Source: Coccinella septempunctata
Taxonomy: Eukaryota; Arthropoda; Insecta; Coleoptera; Coccinellidae
DNA length: 64,000 bases
Direction of reading: 5' to 3'
Assembly: GCF_907165205.1 (NCBI RefSeq)
Contig: NC_058197.1
Coordinates: 1,924,501-1,988,500 of the forward strand
A program made the position numbers and the translations under genes. How positions within the stretch are numbered: the first letter of the stretch is position 1; every line of letters begins with the position of its first letter. Below the pieces are notes generated by a model that had not been told where the DNA came from, made no database searches, and was given only the letters and a program-made list of their open reading frames with translations. Below are positions 1 to 10,161 of the stretch, piece after piece.

Positions 1-441
1 GTTTCATACTTAAATATTTTTTTCATTGTGGAAGACGAGATGGACAGAAAGAAGATCTTGAGAATGGGATTGGAAAAATTGAAGTCTAAACAAATTGACT
101 TGAGGAGAACAGTTCAAATCAGGAATTTTCTGAAGTCATGTGAAGGAGAACGAAAAAGAGGAAAAGTTCCGCAGAAAAAATCCGACACTCACGCTGCAAG
201 AAGAGAAGGTAATCAAGATGAACATAGCCAAAAAGTCGTGAAGAAAATAAATTCCGATGTTGGAGAAAAAAAGCAGTATGTGTCGAAGGGAAATCTGAGA
301 AAACGCTTGACGAGGTCTTTCATTCTGAAGGAGATTCTGAATATGACATCTATTAGAAGAAAAGAAGATCCTAATATCAAACTTTTCAATTTGAATGACT
401 ACATTCAGATTTTTAGGAAGAAGGAGAAACCTATAAAATGA
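1..441 (+). CDS. Unit ORF, copy U1 (5' partial), basic protein of unknown function
   Basis: The frame is open from base 1 to the TGA at 439-441. The first 12 visible residues match residues 23-34 of the full copies, so 22 N-terminal codons and the promoter are off the window. The visible part is the lysine/arginine-rich body. It carries the residue pair CE where copies U4 and U6-U8 have HV, and ends FRKKEKPIK. I do not recognise a family. Expression cannot be judged here because the promoter is missing from view. Confidence 0.55.
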   Translation, partial: VSYLNIFFIVEDEMDRKKILRMGLEKLKSKQIDLRRTVQIRNFLKSCEGERKRGKVPQKKSDTHAARREGNQDEHSQKVVKKINSDVGEKKQYVSKGNLRKRLTRSFILKEILNMTSIRRKEDPNIKLFNLNDYIQIFRKKEKPIK

Positions 442-479
442 AAACTTTTGTAGGATTTGTAACTCCAGCCCGCGCTCTA

Positions 480-930
480 TATTCAAAATGAAATATTAAC
501 TTCGAAAAAAATTGAAAATTGTTAGATGTAGAGAAAAGACAACAGTACTGTTTTAAGTACTATGCGTAAAAGACTGAACGCTCCTTCACTTGCGATCAAG
601 AAATAGAAAATTCATAATATTGGAGTGCAAGTCTGATATTTGAATTTACAGCATATTCTTAATGAAACATTGATTTTGAAAACAAATAAAAATTGATAGG
701 GGATCATTAAAGTTAACAGTTAGTACTGTTTCAAGTACTTTGCAAAAACAATCCACTGAAAGCTTCTTGACCTGCAATCAAGCAATAGGTTATGTATGAA
801 TTCAGAGTGCAAGTCTGATATAATGAATCATTTATGATATAGAGTGTATTCTAAATGAAACATTAGGTTTGAAAAAAAATTAAAAATTGTAAGGTGTACT
901 CAAAAGACAACGTTAGGTCCCGTTCCAAGT
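480..930 (+). repeat. Internal ~190-bp sub-repeats of the unit (U1)
   Basis: Two full and two partial diverged direct repeats lie downstream of the ORF. Each has a CAGTACTGTTTCAAGTACT-like core, then a CTGC/GCGATCAAG segment, then GAGTGCAAGTCTGATAT, then TGAAACATT and an A-rich end. Equivalent blocks lie near 4345-4800, 8205-8650, 14825-15260, 18755-19195, 46140-46570, 52745-53185 and 61340-61790. The block contains AATAAA-type hexamers that could serve as polyadenylation signals for the unit ORF. Confidence 0.7.
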
Positions 931-2707
931 AAAGTATAAAAAAAATTAAAACTTCAAAATATGACCAGATATACTAATTATCAGCAAAAATTAAGTAGGA
1001 GGATATCAAATAAGTGAGCCTTCGAATAAGGGCGATAAATAAACGAAATCAACTCAGATATATGAAAACCAACAACTGTTGATTTGTTTGTCCACTTTTA
1101 TATCAATGTGTATTATGTTCCTGAATTAATTTCGTTTGTTTTGAGTTATTTCATCCTCTCATTTATTGAGACATTGGTTCACTATAACCAGGATAATTTC
1201 CAATCCTGCTTTTTTTTGTCATTCAAGAACATTGTTCTAGGGATTCATCTTCTATTTATATCCTACAGATAATTGGAAAAATTTGCTCTTTTCAGTTTCA
1301 CTAGTTATAATGGCGTCATAGATCTAACGCTACGCTACGCACCGTAATTTTTTATATTGTTTTCTCATTATTCCATATGCCAGCTTCAGTTCTCTCGCGA
1401 ATATTATTATTCCAGTTTAGACCTCAAGAAAAAGGCTACTGCAACCAAAATTTTTCGTTATTTTCTCTAATAAATTTCAGCAATCCATTTTAAGAAATTC
1501 ATGACGGAAGAAAGTAACTTTTTCATTCGGTTTTTCGAAGTTTTCCATGAGCTATATGGATGTGTAGAGGATGTTTCATTGAAATGAATTAATTTCAAAA
1601 GAAATTACCTGAGCCTGAAACAAAGAACAGTTTACATTGACGAATATAATAGACAGATAGAATAGAAATCAACGTTCATACTTAATTATCGAAATCTCAT
1701 TTCTCTTGACAAATACAAAGGGGATTTATCTGTAAAAAAAACCAGAACAATATCATGGAAACCAAAAAAGTGCCATAACTGATCTACGGGACTACTATTC
1801 CTTGATAAGCAAAAAAAAAACCCTATTCAAAACCATTGACGTATTGAAGTATACAGTAAAATATTTGTTACTTTGACTAGGTGACAGGTACAGAATAACA
1901 CAGGTACAGTATAACCAATACAATAAACCATCCCTCAACGTTTCCGCCCGCAACGGACCGATTTGGTCATAATTACTACCTGCGAAAACAAGGAATTGTA
2001 TAGCATGAACTTTGAAGTATTTTGAAATAAGATATTTGATTGTTGATGCATTTTTCGGAAATATTGCAATTAATTATCGATTTATGTTCGAACCCCAGCA
2101 TCTCAAAATAGAACTTTCTTCTATAAAACGGCCTTTTCAAAATCATTTTGAATATTTTCGATGGCCGGATCAGCGTAGAAATCATAAAATATCTAATCTA
2201 AACAGCAAATGAAGTTGGACGGCCAAAAACTTGCATAAGTTTGACTATGTCTAATTTCGACATTATTTTGGCGATATTTTATTTTCACTTTACTGAATGT
2301 CACTTGCATTGGTTATTTTTTTTTTAATATCTTCTTCCTCATTTTGAAAAACGATAGCAGAATATTCCGTATCCAGGAATACCTTGTCAATTTTGGGCAT
2401 AATAAGGATAGGATGGATCATAATTCGACTAAAATAGAGGTTTTCATTTAAACAAATTTTTTTCGATGAAAGTACGAAACGAAAGAATTTTTTGGTGGAT
2501 ATGCTGTTTAAAATACATTATGACTTCGACAACAATTCCTGAATGTTGCACCATTCTATCGTTAAAGCATACTGAAAGCTGGAAATCTTGGAAAATTCAA
2601 TGTCATGTCACCAGAGTCACATGTTACTCGATGGGGAATCCATGCCGTTTTTTAAGAAACCAAGTTTTTAGCTCTTATAATATGAGAATATTTCATTTTT
2701 ATTATTG

Positions 2708-2709
2708 AT

Positions 2710-2792
<83 letters not shown>

Positions 2793-2812
2793 TTCATTTA
2801 TTTATTTATTCA
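2708..2812 (+). repeat. (TTTA)n microsatellite of U1
   Basis: About 26 tandem TTTA/ATTT units with two single-base interruptions. It sits at a fixed place in every unit and is the longest copy in the window. Confidence 0.97.
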
Positions 2813-2929
2813 TTATTATATACTCAAAATTTTTCGGTTTCTCGGTTAAGACATTGAAAATGAAATTCATGAAGTAGATAGTAGTGCTCCGTAAAATTAG
2901 GGTGAAAATAAAAAATAACGATTCTGTAC

Positions 2930-3190
2930 TTATATATAGGAACCTACATGGATTTCTGCATATACATCAGAGTCGTTAAATCTATTCAGGGACATTCTTT
3001 CTATAGTTTTTATTTCCTCAGAAAAAACGTGCATACCATCTACAACGTGAATGTAAATGATGAAAAAGAATTCTCTAGAAATTATTAATTTTGAAATATT
3101 GTTTGGAGCAGCGAGATTTGAAACAAACTTAAGAATTGAAATACTAAGGCGCTTCAATACTTGCTTATCCAGATAGTTATTATCTGTATC
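2930..3190 (-). other. Antisense 88-codon ORF of the unit (copy U1), uncharacterised
   Basis: An ORF on the strand opposite the unit gene, open in most units. It has no ATG near its start (it opens at the TTG/TTA of QVLKR). Residues include KFVSNLAAPNNISKL, a hydrophobic FFFIIYIHVV stretch and a polar end (NRFNDSDVYAEIHVGSYI). Other copies: near 6837-7085, 17325-17585, 25491-25748, 54360-54605 and 62960-63209. Copies at 13400-13660, 35559-35815 and 47720-47965 share a one-base loss near the IKT codons that shifts the frame. It could be a fossil exon. No family is recognised. Confidence 0.3.
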
Positions 3191-3516
3191 GATAACTTAT
3201 ACTTTTCAATTGTTGATATTTTATCATTTCATAATATCAGAAACGTTTGAAAAAATGAACAGTAATATATAATAGTATATTCTTTCTGTAAGAAAAATAC
3301 TCTGGACAATTATCATTTAAATTCGCATATGTTTCATAAACTCATAATTATATTAAACACTCTATAATTTTAGGTATTTTTAGTGTTAGGCTCAAGTATC
3401 ACAAAATAACAAAATATTTTATATGTTCTTTTTAGGTATCATAAATAATGAATTGAACACAATGAGTAAAATATCGCAGGAATTTGGACAGGTTGAAAAA
3501 CAATCTCTTATGAATT

Positions 3517-3562
3517 CGCCAACGTTTCGGAACTATTTTGTTCCTTTCTCAAGGCTCATCAT
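3517..3562 (-). other. PLE-terminal-repeat-like block with hammerhead-like motif (U1)
   Basis: Read on the - strand: a TGATGAG box, a CCTT/AAGG mini-hairpin, a GGAAC/GTTCC hairpin, then GAAACGTTGGC. The sequence downstream on that strand includes GTCCAAATTCCTGCGAT, which matches the PLE terminal repeats in this window (GTCCAAATTCCTGCTAT after GAAACGTCGGC). The box arrangement resembles the hammerhead motifs known in Penelope-like elements. Folding was not computed. Confidence 0.55.
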
Positions 3563-3728
3563 ACAACTAATAAAAGTAACACTTTAAAATTGGTCATAGG
3601 AAGTTAAGGATAAATCAACAAACAGTCCGACGTGTGTCAGTTAAATTGAACGAATGTAATACGTTGATTCCATAGAAATTTTAAGTCACAGCAATCTAAT
3701 ATCGAATCAGACGACGGAACGGGCAATT

Positions 3729-3801
3729 GGGTGGTGGGGTGCTAGGGAGGGATGGTAGAGGGGCTATATAACAGCGGAGTAGATGTACAAAGTATTCAGT
3801 T
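3729..3801 (+). promoter_or_regulatory. Core promoter of U2: G-rich tract, TATA box, initiator
   Basis: A G-rich tract (3729-3751) has four G-runs with loops of 4, 5 and 1 bases, fitting the G3+N1-7 quadruplex pattern. TATATAA lies at 3765-3771 and an arthropod-type initiator TCAGTT at 3796-3801. The predicted +1 A is 3798, 33 bases after the first T of the TATA box, which is normal RNA polymerase II spacing. The first ATG of the unit ORF follows 8 bases after +1. The arrangement is repeated in every unit whose upstream region is in view. Confidence 0.78.
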
Positions 3802-3805
3802 GTGA

Positions 3806-4252
3806 ATGTGCTTCGTGCTGCAAATATTGTGTTGTGGTTTACATTTTTTAACTTTGATACTATCGAATTTTATCGTTTCATACATAAAAATTTTTTTCAT
3901 TGTGGAAGACGAGATGGACAGAAAGAAGATCTTGAGAATGGGATTGGAAAAATTGAAGTCTAAACAAATTGACTTGAGGAGAACAGTTCAAATCAGGAAT
4001 TTTCTGAAGTCATGTGAAGGAGAACGAAAAAGAGGAAAAGTTCCGCAGAAAAAATCCGACACTCACGCTGCAAGAAGAGAAGGTAATCAAGATGAACATA
4101 GCCAAAAAGTCGTGAAGAAAATAAATTCCGATGTTGGAGAAAAAAAGCAGTATGTGTCGAACGGAAATCTGAGAAAACGCTTGACGAGGTCTTTCATTCT
4201 GAAGGAGATTCTGAATATGACATCTATTAGAAGAAAAAACTTTTCAATTTGA
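3806..4252 (+). pseudogene. Unit ORF, copy U2, 3' frameshifted
   Basis: Begins with the normal ATG and follows the consensus for about 144 residues. A 16-bp deletion then removes the segment around EDPNIK, and the frame stops after four altered residues, giving 148 codons instead of 169. Short runs of A at the deletion edges suggest slippage or microhomology. Promoter elements upstream are intact. A truncated protein lacking the last ~25 residues is possible, so the pseudogene call is moderate. Confidence 0.6.
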
Positions 4253-7200
4253 ATGACTACATTCAGATTTTTAGGAAGAAGGAGAAACCTATAAAATGAA
4301 AACTTTTGTAGGATTTGTAACTCCAGCCCGCGCTCTATATTCAAAATGAAATATTAACTTCGAAAAAAATTGAAAATTGTTAGATGTAGAGAAAAGACAA
4401 CAGTACTGTTTCAAGTACTATGCGTAAAAGACTGAACGCTCCTTCACTTGCGATCAAGAAATAGAAAATTCATAATATTGGAGTGCAAGTCTGATATTTG
4501 AATTTACAGCATATTCTTAATGAAACATTGATTTTGAAAACAAATAAAAATTGATAGGGGATCATTAAAGTTAACAGTTAGTACTGTTTCAAGTACTATG
4601 CAAAAACAATCCACTGAACGCTTCTTGACCTGCAATCAAGCAATAGGTTATGTATGAATTCAGAGTGCAAGTCTGATATAATGAATCATTTATGATATAG
4701 AGTGTATTCTAAATGAAACATTAGGTTTGAAAAAAAATTAAAAATTGTAAGGTGTACTCAAAAGACAACGTTAGGTCCCGTTCCAAGTACAGTATAAAAA
4801 AAATTAAAACTTCAAAATATGACCAGATATACTAATTATCAGCAAAAATTAAGTAGGAGGATATCAAATAAGTGAGCCTTCGAATAAGGGCGATAAATAA
4901 ACGAAATCAACTCAGATATATGAAAACCAACAACTGTTGATTTGTTTGTCCACTTTTATATCAATGTGTATTATGTTCCTGAATTAATTTCGTTTGTTTT
5001 GAGTTATTTCATCCTCTCATTTATTGAGACATTGGTTCACTATAACCAGGATAATTTCCAATCCTGCTTTTTTTTGTCATTCAAGAACATTGTTCTAGGG
5101 ATTCATCTACTATTTATATCCTACAGATAATTGGAAAAATTTGCTCTTTTCAGTTTCACTAGTTATAATGGCGTCATAGATCTAACGCTACGCTACGCAC
5201 CGTAATTTTTTATATTGTTTTCTCATTATTCCATATGCCAGCTTCAGTTCTCTCGCGAATATTATTATTCCAGTTTCAACCTCAAGAAAAAGGCTACTGC
5301 AACCAAAATTTTTCGTTATTTTCTCTAATAAATTTCAGCAATCCATTTTAAGAAATTCATGACGGAAGAAAGTAACTTTTTTATTCGGTTTTTCGAAGTT
5401 TTCCATGAGCTATATGGATGTGTAGAGGATGTTTCATTGAAATGAATTAATTTCAAAAGAAATTACCTGAGCCTGAAACAAAGAACAGTTTACATTGACG
5501 AATATAATAGACAGATAGAATAGAAATCAACTTTCATACTTAATTATCGAAATCTCATTTCTCTTGACAAATACAAAGGGGATTTATCTGTAAAAAAAAC
5601 CAGAACAATATCATGGAAACCAAAAAAGTGCCATAACTGATCTACGGGACTACTATTCCTTGATAAGCAAAAAAAAACCCTATTCAAAACCATTGACGTA
5701 TTGAAGTATACAGTAAAATATTTGTTTCTTTGACTAGGTGACAGGTACAGAATAACACAGGTACAGTATAACCAATACAATAAACCATCCCTCAACGTTT
5801 CCGCCCGCAACGGACCGATTTGGTCATAATTACTACCTGCGAAAACAAGGAATTGTATAGCAGGAACTTTGAAGTATTTTGAAATAAGATATTTGATTGT
5901 TGATGCATTTTTCGGAAATATTGCAATTAATTATCGATTTATGTTCGAACCCCAGCATCTCAAAATAGAACTTTTTTCTATAAAACGGCCTTTTGAAAAT
6001 CATTTTGAATATTTTCGATAGCCGGATCAGCATAGAAATCATAAAATATCTAATCTAAACAGCAAATGAAGTTGGACGGCCAAAAACTTGCATAAGTATG
6101 ACTATGTCTAATTTCGACATTATTTTGGCGATATTTTATTTTCACTTTACTGAATGTCACTTGCAATGGTTTTTTTTTTTTTTAATATCTTCTTTTCGTA
6201 CTGGGCGTGAATATAATTTCCGATTTTCGTCTTAAATTTTGGAGATAGTGAGGCCTTACAAATGTTTTAGTGTGACTTTCGGACTAATATCAAGTTATTT
6301 CCGTATAATTCCCCATTTTGAAAAACGATAGCAGAATATTCCGTATCCAGGAATACCTTGTCAATTTTGGGCATAGTTAGGATAGGATGGATCATAATTC
6401 GACTAAAATAGAGGTTTTCATTTAAACAAATTTTTTTCGATGAAAGTACGAAACGAAAGAATTTTTTGGTGGATATGCTGTTAAAAATACATTATGACTT
6501 CGACAACAATTCCTGAAAGTTGCACCATTCCATCGTTAAAGCATACTGAAAGCTGGAAATCTTGGAAAATTCAATGTCATGTCACCAGAGTCACATGTTA
6601 CTCGATGGGGAATCCATGCCGTTTTTCAAGAAACCAAGTTTTTAACTCTTATAATATGAGAATATTTCATTTTAATTATTTATATATTTATTTATTTATT
6701 CATTATTATATACTCAAAATTTTTCAGTTTCCCGGTTAAGACATTGAAAAGAAAATTCATGAAGTAGATAGCAGTGCTCCGTATAATTAGGGTGAAAATA
6801 ATAAATAACGATTCTGTACTTATATATAGGAACCTACATGGATTTCTGCATATACATCAGAGTCGTTAAATCTATTAAGGGACATTCTTTCTATAGTTTT
6901 TATTTCCTCAGAAAAAACGTGTATACCATCTACAACGTGAATGTAAATGATGAAAAAGAATTCTCTAGAAATTATTAATTTTGAAATATTGTTTGGAGCA
7001 GCGAGATTTGAAACAAACTCAAGAATTGAAATACTAATGCGCTTTAATACTTGCTTATCCAGATAGTTATTATCTGTATCGAAACCTTATACTTTTCAAT
7101 TAATGATATTTTATCATTTCAAAATATCAGAAACGTTTGAAAAAATAAACTGTAATATAGTATATTCTTTCTGTAAGATAAATACTCTGGACAATTATCA

Positions 7201-7402
7201 TTTAAATTCGCATATGTTTCATAAATTCATAATTATATAAAACACTCTATAATTTCAGGTATTTTTAGTGTTATGCTCAAGTATCACAAAATAACAAAAT
7301 ATTTTATATGTTCTTTTTAGGTATCATAAATAATGAATTGAACACAATAAGTAAAATATCGCAGGAATTTGGACATGTTGAAAAACAATCTCTTATGAAT
7401 TC

Positions 7403-7448
7403 GCCAACGTTTCGGAACTATTTTGTTCCTTTCTCAAGGCTCATCATA
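7403..7448 (-). other. PLE-terminal-like hammerhead-like block (U2)
   Basis: Same boxes as in U1 (TGATGAG, paired GGAAC/GTTCC, GAAACG), antisense to the gene and about 165 bp upstream of the next TATA box. Confidence 0.55.
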
Positions 7449-7574
7449 CAACTAATGAAATTAACACTTTAAAATTGGTCATAGGAAGTTAAGGATAAAT
7501 CAACAAACGTTGATTCCATAGAAATTTTAAGTCACAGCAATCTAATATCGAATCAGACGACGGAACGGGCAATT

Positions 7575-7647
7575 GGGTGGTGGGGTGCTAGGGAGGGATG
7601 GTAGAGGGGCTATATAACAGCGGAGTAGATGTACAAAGTATTCAGTT
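7575..7647 (+). promoter_or_regulatory. Core promoter of U3
   Basis: G-rich quadruplex-pattern tract 7575-7597, TATATAA 7611-7617, TCAGTT initiator 7642-7647, ATG at 7652. Spacing is identical to U2. Confidence 0.78.
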
Positions 7648-7651
7648 GTGA

Positions 7652-8161
7652 ATGTGCTTCGTGCTGCAAATATTGTGTTGTGGTTTACATTTTTTAACTT
7701 TGATACTATCGAATTTTATCGTTTCATACTTAAATATTTTTTTCATTGTGGAAGACGAGATGGACAGAAAGAAGATCTTGAGAATGGGATTGGAAAAATT
7801 GAAGTCTAAACAAATTGACTTGAGGAGAACAGTTCAAATCAGGAATTTTCTGAAGTCATGTGAAGGAGAACGAAAAAGAGGAAAAGTTCCGCAGAAAAAA
7901 TCCGACACTCACGCTGCAAGAAGAGAAGGTAATCAAGATGAACATAGCCAAAAAGTCGTGAAGAAAATAAATTCCGATGTTGGAGAAAAAAAGCAGTATG
8001 TGTCGAACGGAAATCTGAGAAAACGCTTGACGAATTCTTTCATTCTGAAGGAGATTTTGAATATGACATCTATTAGAAGAAAAGAAGATCCTAATATCAA
8101 ACTTTTCAATGTAAATGACTACATTGAGATTTTTAGGAAGAAGGAGAAACCTATAAAATGA
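7652..8161 (+). CDS. Unit ORF, copy U3, 169-aa basic protein of unknown function
   Basis: A full copy with its own promoter. Residues 1-33 are hydrophobic with three cysteines (starts MCFVLQILCC) and could be a signal anchor or membrane segment. Residues 34-169 are strongly basic and lysine-rich, ending FRKKEKPIK. The first ATG has a weak context (T at -3). Met37 has a strong one (GAGATGG) and would give a soluble 133-residue basic protein without the hydrophobic segment. No catalytic motif or known family is recognised. Repeated preservation of the frame in divergent units is the main argument that it is a gene. Confidence 0.6.
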   Translation: MCFVLQILCCGLHFLTLILSNFIVSYLNIFFIVEDEMDRKKILRMGLEKLKSKQIDLRRTVQIRNFLKSCEGERKRGKVPQKKSDTHAARREGNQDEHSQKVVKKINSDVGEKKQYVSNGNLRKRLTNSFILKEILNMTSIRRKEDPNIKLFNVNDYIEIFRKKEKPIK

Positions 8162-9405
8162 AAACTTTTGTAGGATTTGTAACTCCAGCCCGTGCTCTAT
8201 ATTCAAAATGAAATATTAACTTCGAAAAAAATTGAAAATTGTTAGATGTAGAGAAAAGACAACAGTACTGTTTTAAGTACTATGCGTAAAAGACTGAACG
8301 CTCCTTAACCTGCGATCAAGAAATAGAAAATTCATAATATTGGAGTGCAAGTCTGATATTTGAATTTACAGCATATTCTTAATGAAACATAATTTCGAAA
8401 ACAAATGAAAATTGATAGGGGATCATAAAAGTTGACAGTTAGTACTGTTTCAAGTACTATGCAAAAAAAAATCCACTGAACGCTTCTTGACCTGCAATCA
8501 AGCAATAGGTTATGTATAAATTCAGAGTGCAAGTCTGATATAATGAATCATTTATGATATAGAGTGTATTCTAAATGAAACATTTGGTTTGAAAAAAAAT
8601 TAAAAATTGTAAGGTGTACGCAAAAGACAATGTTAGGTCCCGTTCCAAGTACAGTATAAAAAAAATTAAAACTTCAAAATATGACCAGATATACTAATTA
8701 TCAGCAAAAATTAAGTAGGAGGATATCAAATAAGTGAGCCTTCGAATAAGGGCGATAAATAAACGAAATCAACTCAGATATATGAAAACCAACATCTGTT
8801 GATTTGTTTGTCCACTTTTATATTAATGTGTATTATGTTCCTGAATTAATTTCGTTTGTTTTGAGTTATTTCATCCTCTCATTTATTGAGACATTGGTTC
8901 ACTATAACCAGGATAATTTCCAATGCTGCTTTTTTTTGTCATTCAAGAACATTGTTCTAGGGATTCATCTACTATTTATATCCTACAGATAATTGGAAAA
9001 ATTTGCTCTTTTCAGTTTCACTAGTTATAATGGCGTCATAGATCTAACGCTACGCTACGCACCGTAATTTTTTATATTTTTTTCTCATTATTCCATATGC
9101 CAGCTTCAGTTCTCTCGCGAATATTATTATTCCAGTTTCAACCTCAAGAAAAAGGCTACTGCAACCAAAATTTTTCGTTATTTTCTCTAATAAATTTCAG
9201 CAATCCATTTTAAGAAATTCATGACGGAAGAAAGTAACTTTTTTATTCGGTTTTTCGAAGTTTTCCATGAGCTATATGGATGTGTAGAGGATGTTTCATT
9301 GAAATGAATTAATTTCAAAAGAAATTACCTGAGCCTGAAACAAAGAACAGTTTACATTGACGAATATAATAGACAGATAGAATAGAAATCAACGTTCATA
9401 CTTAA

Positions 9406-9904
9406 TTATCGAAATCTCATTTCTCTTGACAAATACAAAGGGGATTTATCTGTAAAAAAAACCAGAACAATATCATGGAAACCAAAAAAGTGCCATAACT
9501 GATCTACGGGACTACTATTTCTTGATAAGCAAAAAAAAACCCTATTTAAAACCATTGACGTATTGAAGTATACAGTAATATATTTGTTACTTTGACTAGG
9601 TGACAGGTACAGAATAACACAGGTACAGTATAACCAATACAATAAACCATCCCTCAACGTTTCCGCCCGCAACGGACCGATTTGGTCATAATTAATACCT
9701 GCGAAAACAAGGAATTGTATAGCAGGAACTTTGAAGTATTTTGAAATAAGATATTTGATTGTTGATGCATTTTTCGGAAATATTGCAATTAATTATCGAT
9801 TTATGTTCGAACCCCAGCATCTCAAAATAGAACTTTTTTCTATAAAACGGCCTTTTCAAAATCATTTTGAATATTTTCGATAGCCGGATCAGAATAGAAA
9901 TCAT
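9406..9904 (-). other. Two antisense short ORFs of the unit (U3 copies)
   Basis: A 70-codon ORF with an ATG (starts MISILIRLSK, 9692-9904) is followed by an 88-codon stretch without an ATG (9406-9672). They recur in U1, U2, U4, U5 and the right array at the same place. In U5 and its palindrome partner an 11-bp deletion joins them into one 128-codon ORF. On the same strand AG-ending pyrimidine tracts (TTTTTTACAG, TTTGTTTCAG) look like splice acceptors. This may be a decayed spliced gene, or chance. Confidence 0.25.
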
Positions 9905-10161
9905 AAAATATCTAATCTAAACAGCAAATGAAGTTGGACGGCCAAAAACTTGCATAAGTTTGACTATGTCTAATTTCGACATTATTTTGGCGATATTTTA
10001 TTTTCACTTTACTGAATGTCACTTGCATTGGTTATTTTTTTTTAATATCTTCTTTTCGTACTGGGCGTGAATATAATTTCCGATTTTCGTCTTAAATTTT
10101 GGAGATAGTGAGGCCTTACAAATGTTTTAGTGTGACTTTCGGACTAATATCAAGTTATTTA

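Larger units (their letters stand above)
1..3764 (+). repeat. Macrosatellite unit U1 (left end cut by window)
   Basis: First copy of the ~3.85 kb unit; its promoter lies outside the window. It holds the gene body (1-441), sub-repeats (about 480-930), a region of only short unassigned ORFs (1000-2700), a long (TTTA)n tract, the antisense 88-codon ORF (2930-3190) and the PLE-terminal-like block near 3440-3570. Compared with other units it lacks roughly 110 bp near 2330, between the TTAATATCTTCTT tract and CATTTTGAAAAACG. No host gene other than the unit ORF is visible. Confidence 0.93.
3765..7610 (+). repeat. Macrosatellite unit U2 (3846 bp), reference copy
   Basis: Unit counted from TATA box to TATA box. 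Landmarks: ORF 3806; sub-repeats 4345-4800; TACGCTACGC inverted-looking stretch near 5190; antisense short ORFs 5544-6042; sense ORF of about 60 codons 6494-6670 running into the microsatellite 6677-6702; antisense 88-codon ORF 6837-7085; PLE-like block 7330-7450; G-rich tract 7575-7597. A 40-bp segment found in other units near 7507 is missing. Intervals between landmarks hold nothing else I can support. Confidence 0.95.

Noticed and set aside
2701..2820. TTTA runs as AU-rich regulatory elements or an origin
   Set aside because: Length varies from about 6 to 26 units between copies, as expected of a microsatellite.
3440..3800. Polydnavirus-like proviral segment
   Set aside because: A tandem promoter-bearing gene unit prompted the idea, but no excision-type direct-repeat junction or recognisable viral gene family is present.
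5180..5205. ACGCTACGCTACGCACC as a protein-binding repeat or integration site
   Set aside because: A short stutter of TACGC present once per unit, with no further structure to support a role.
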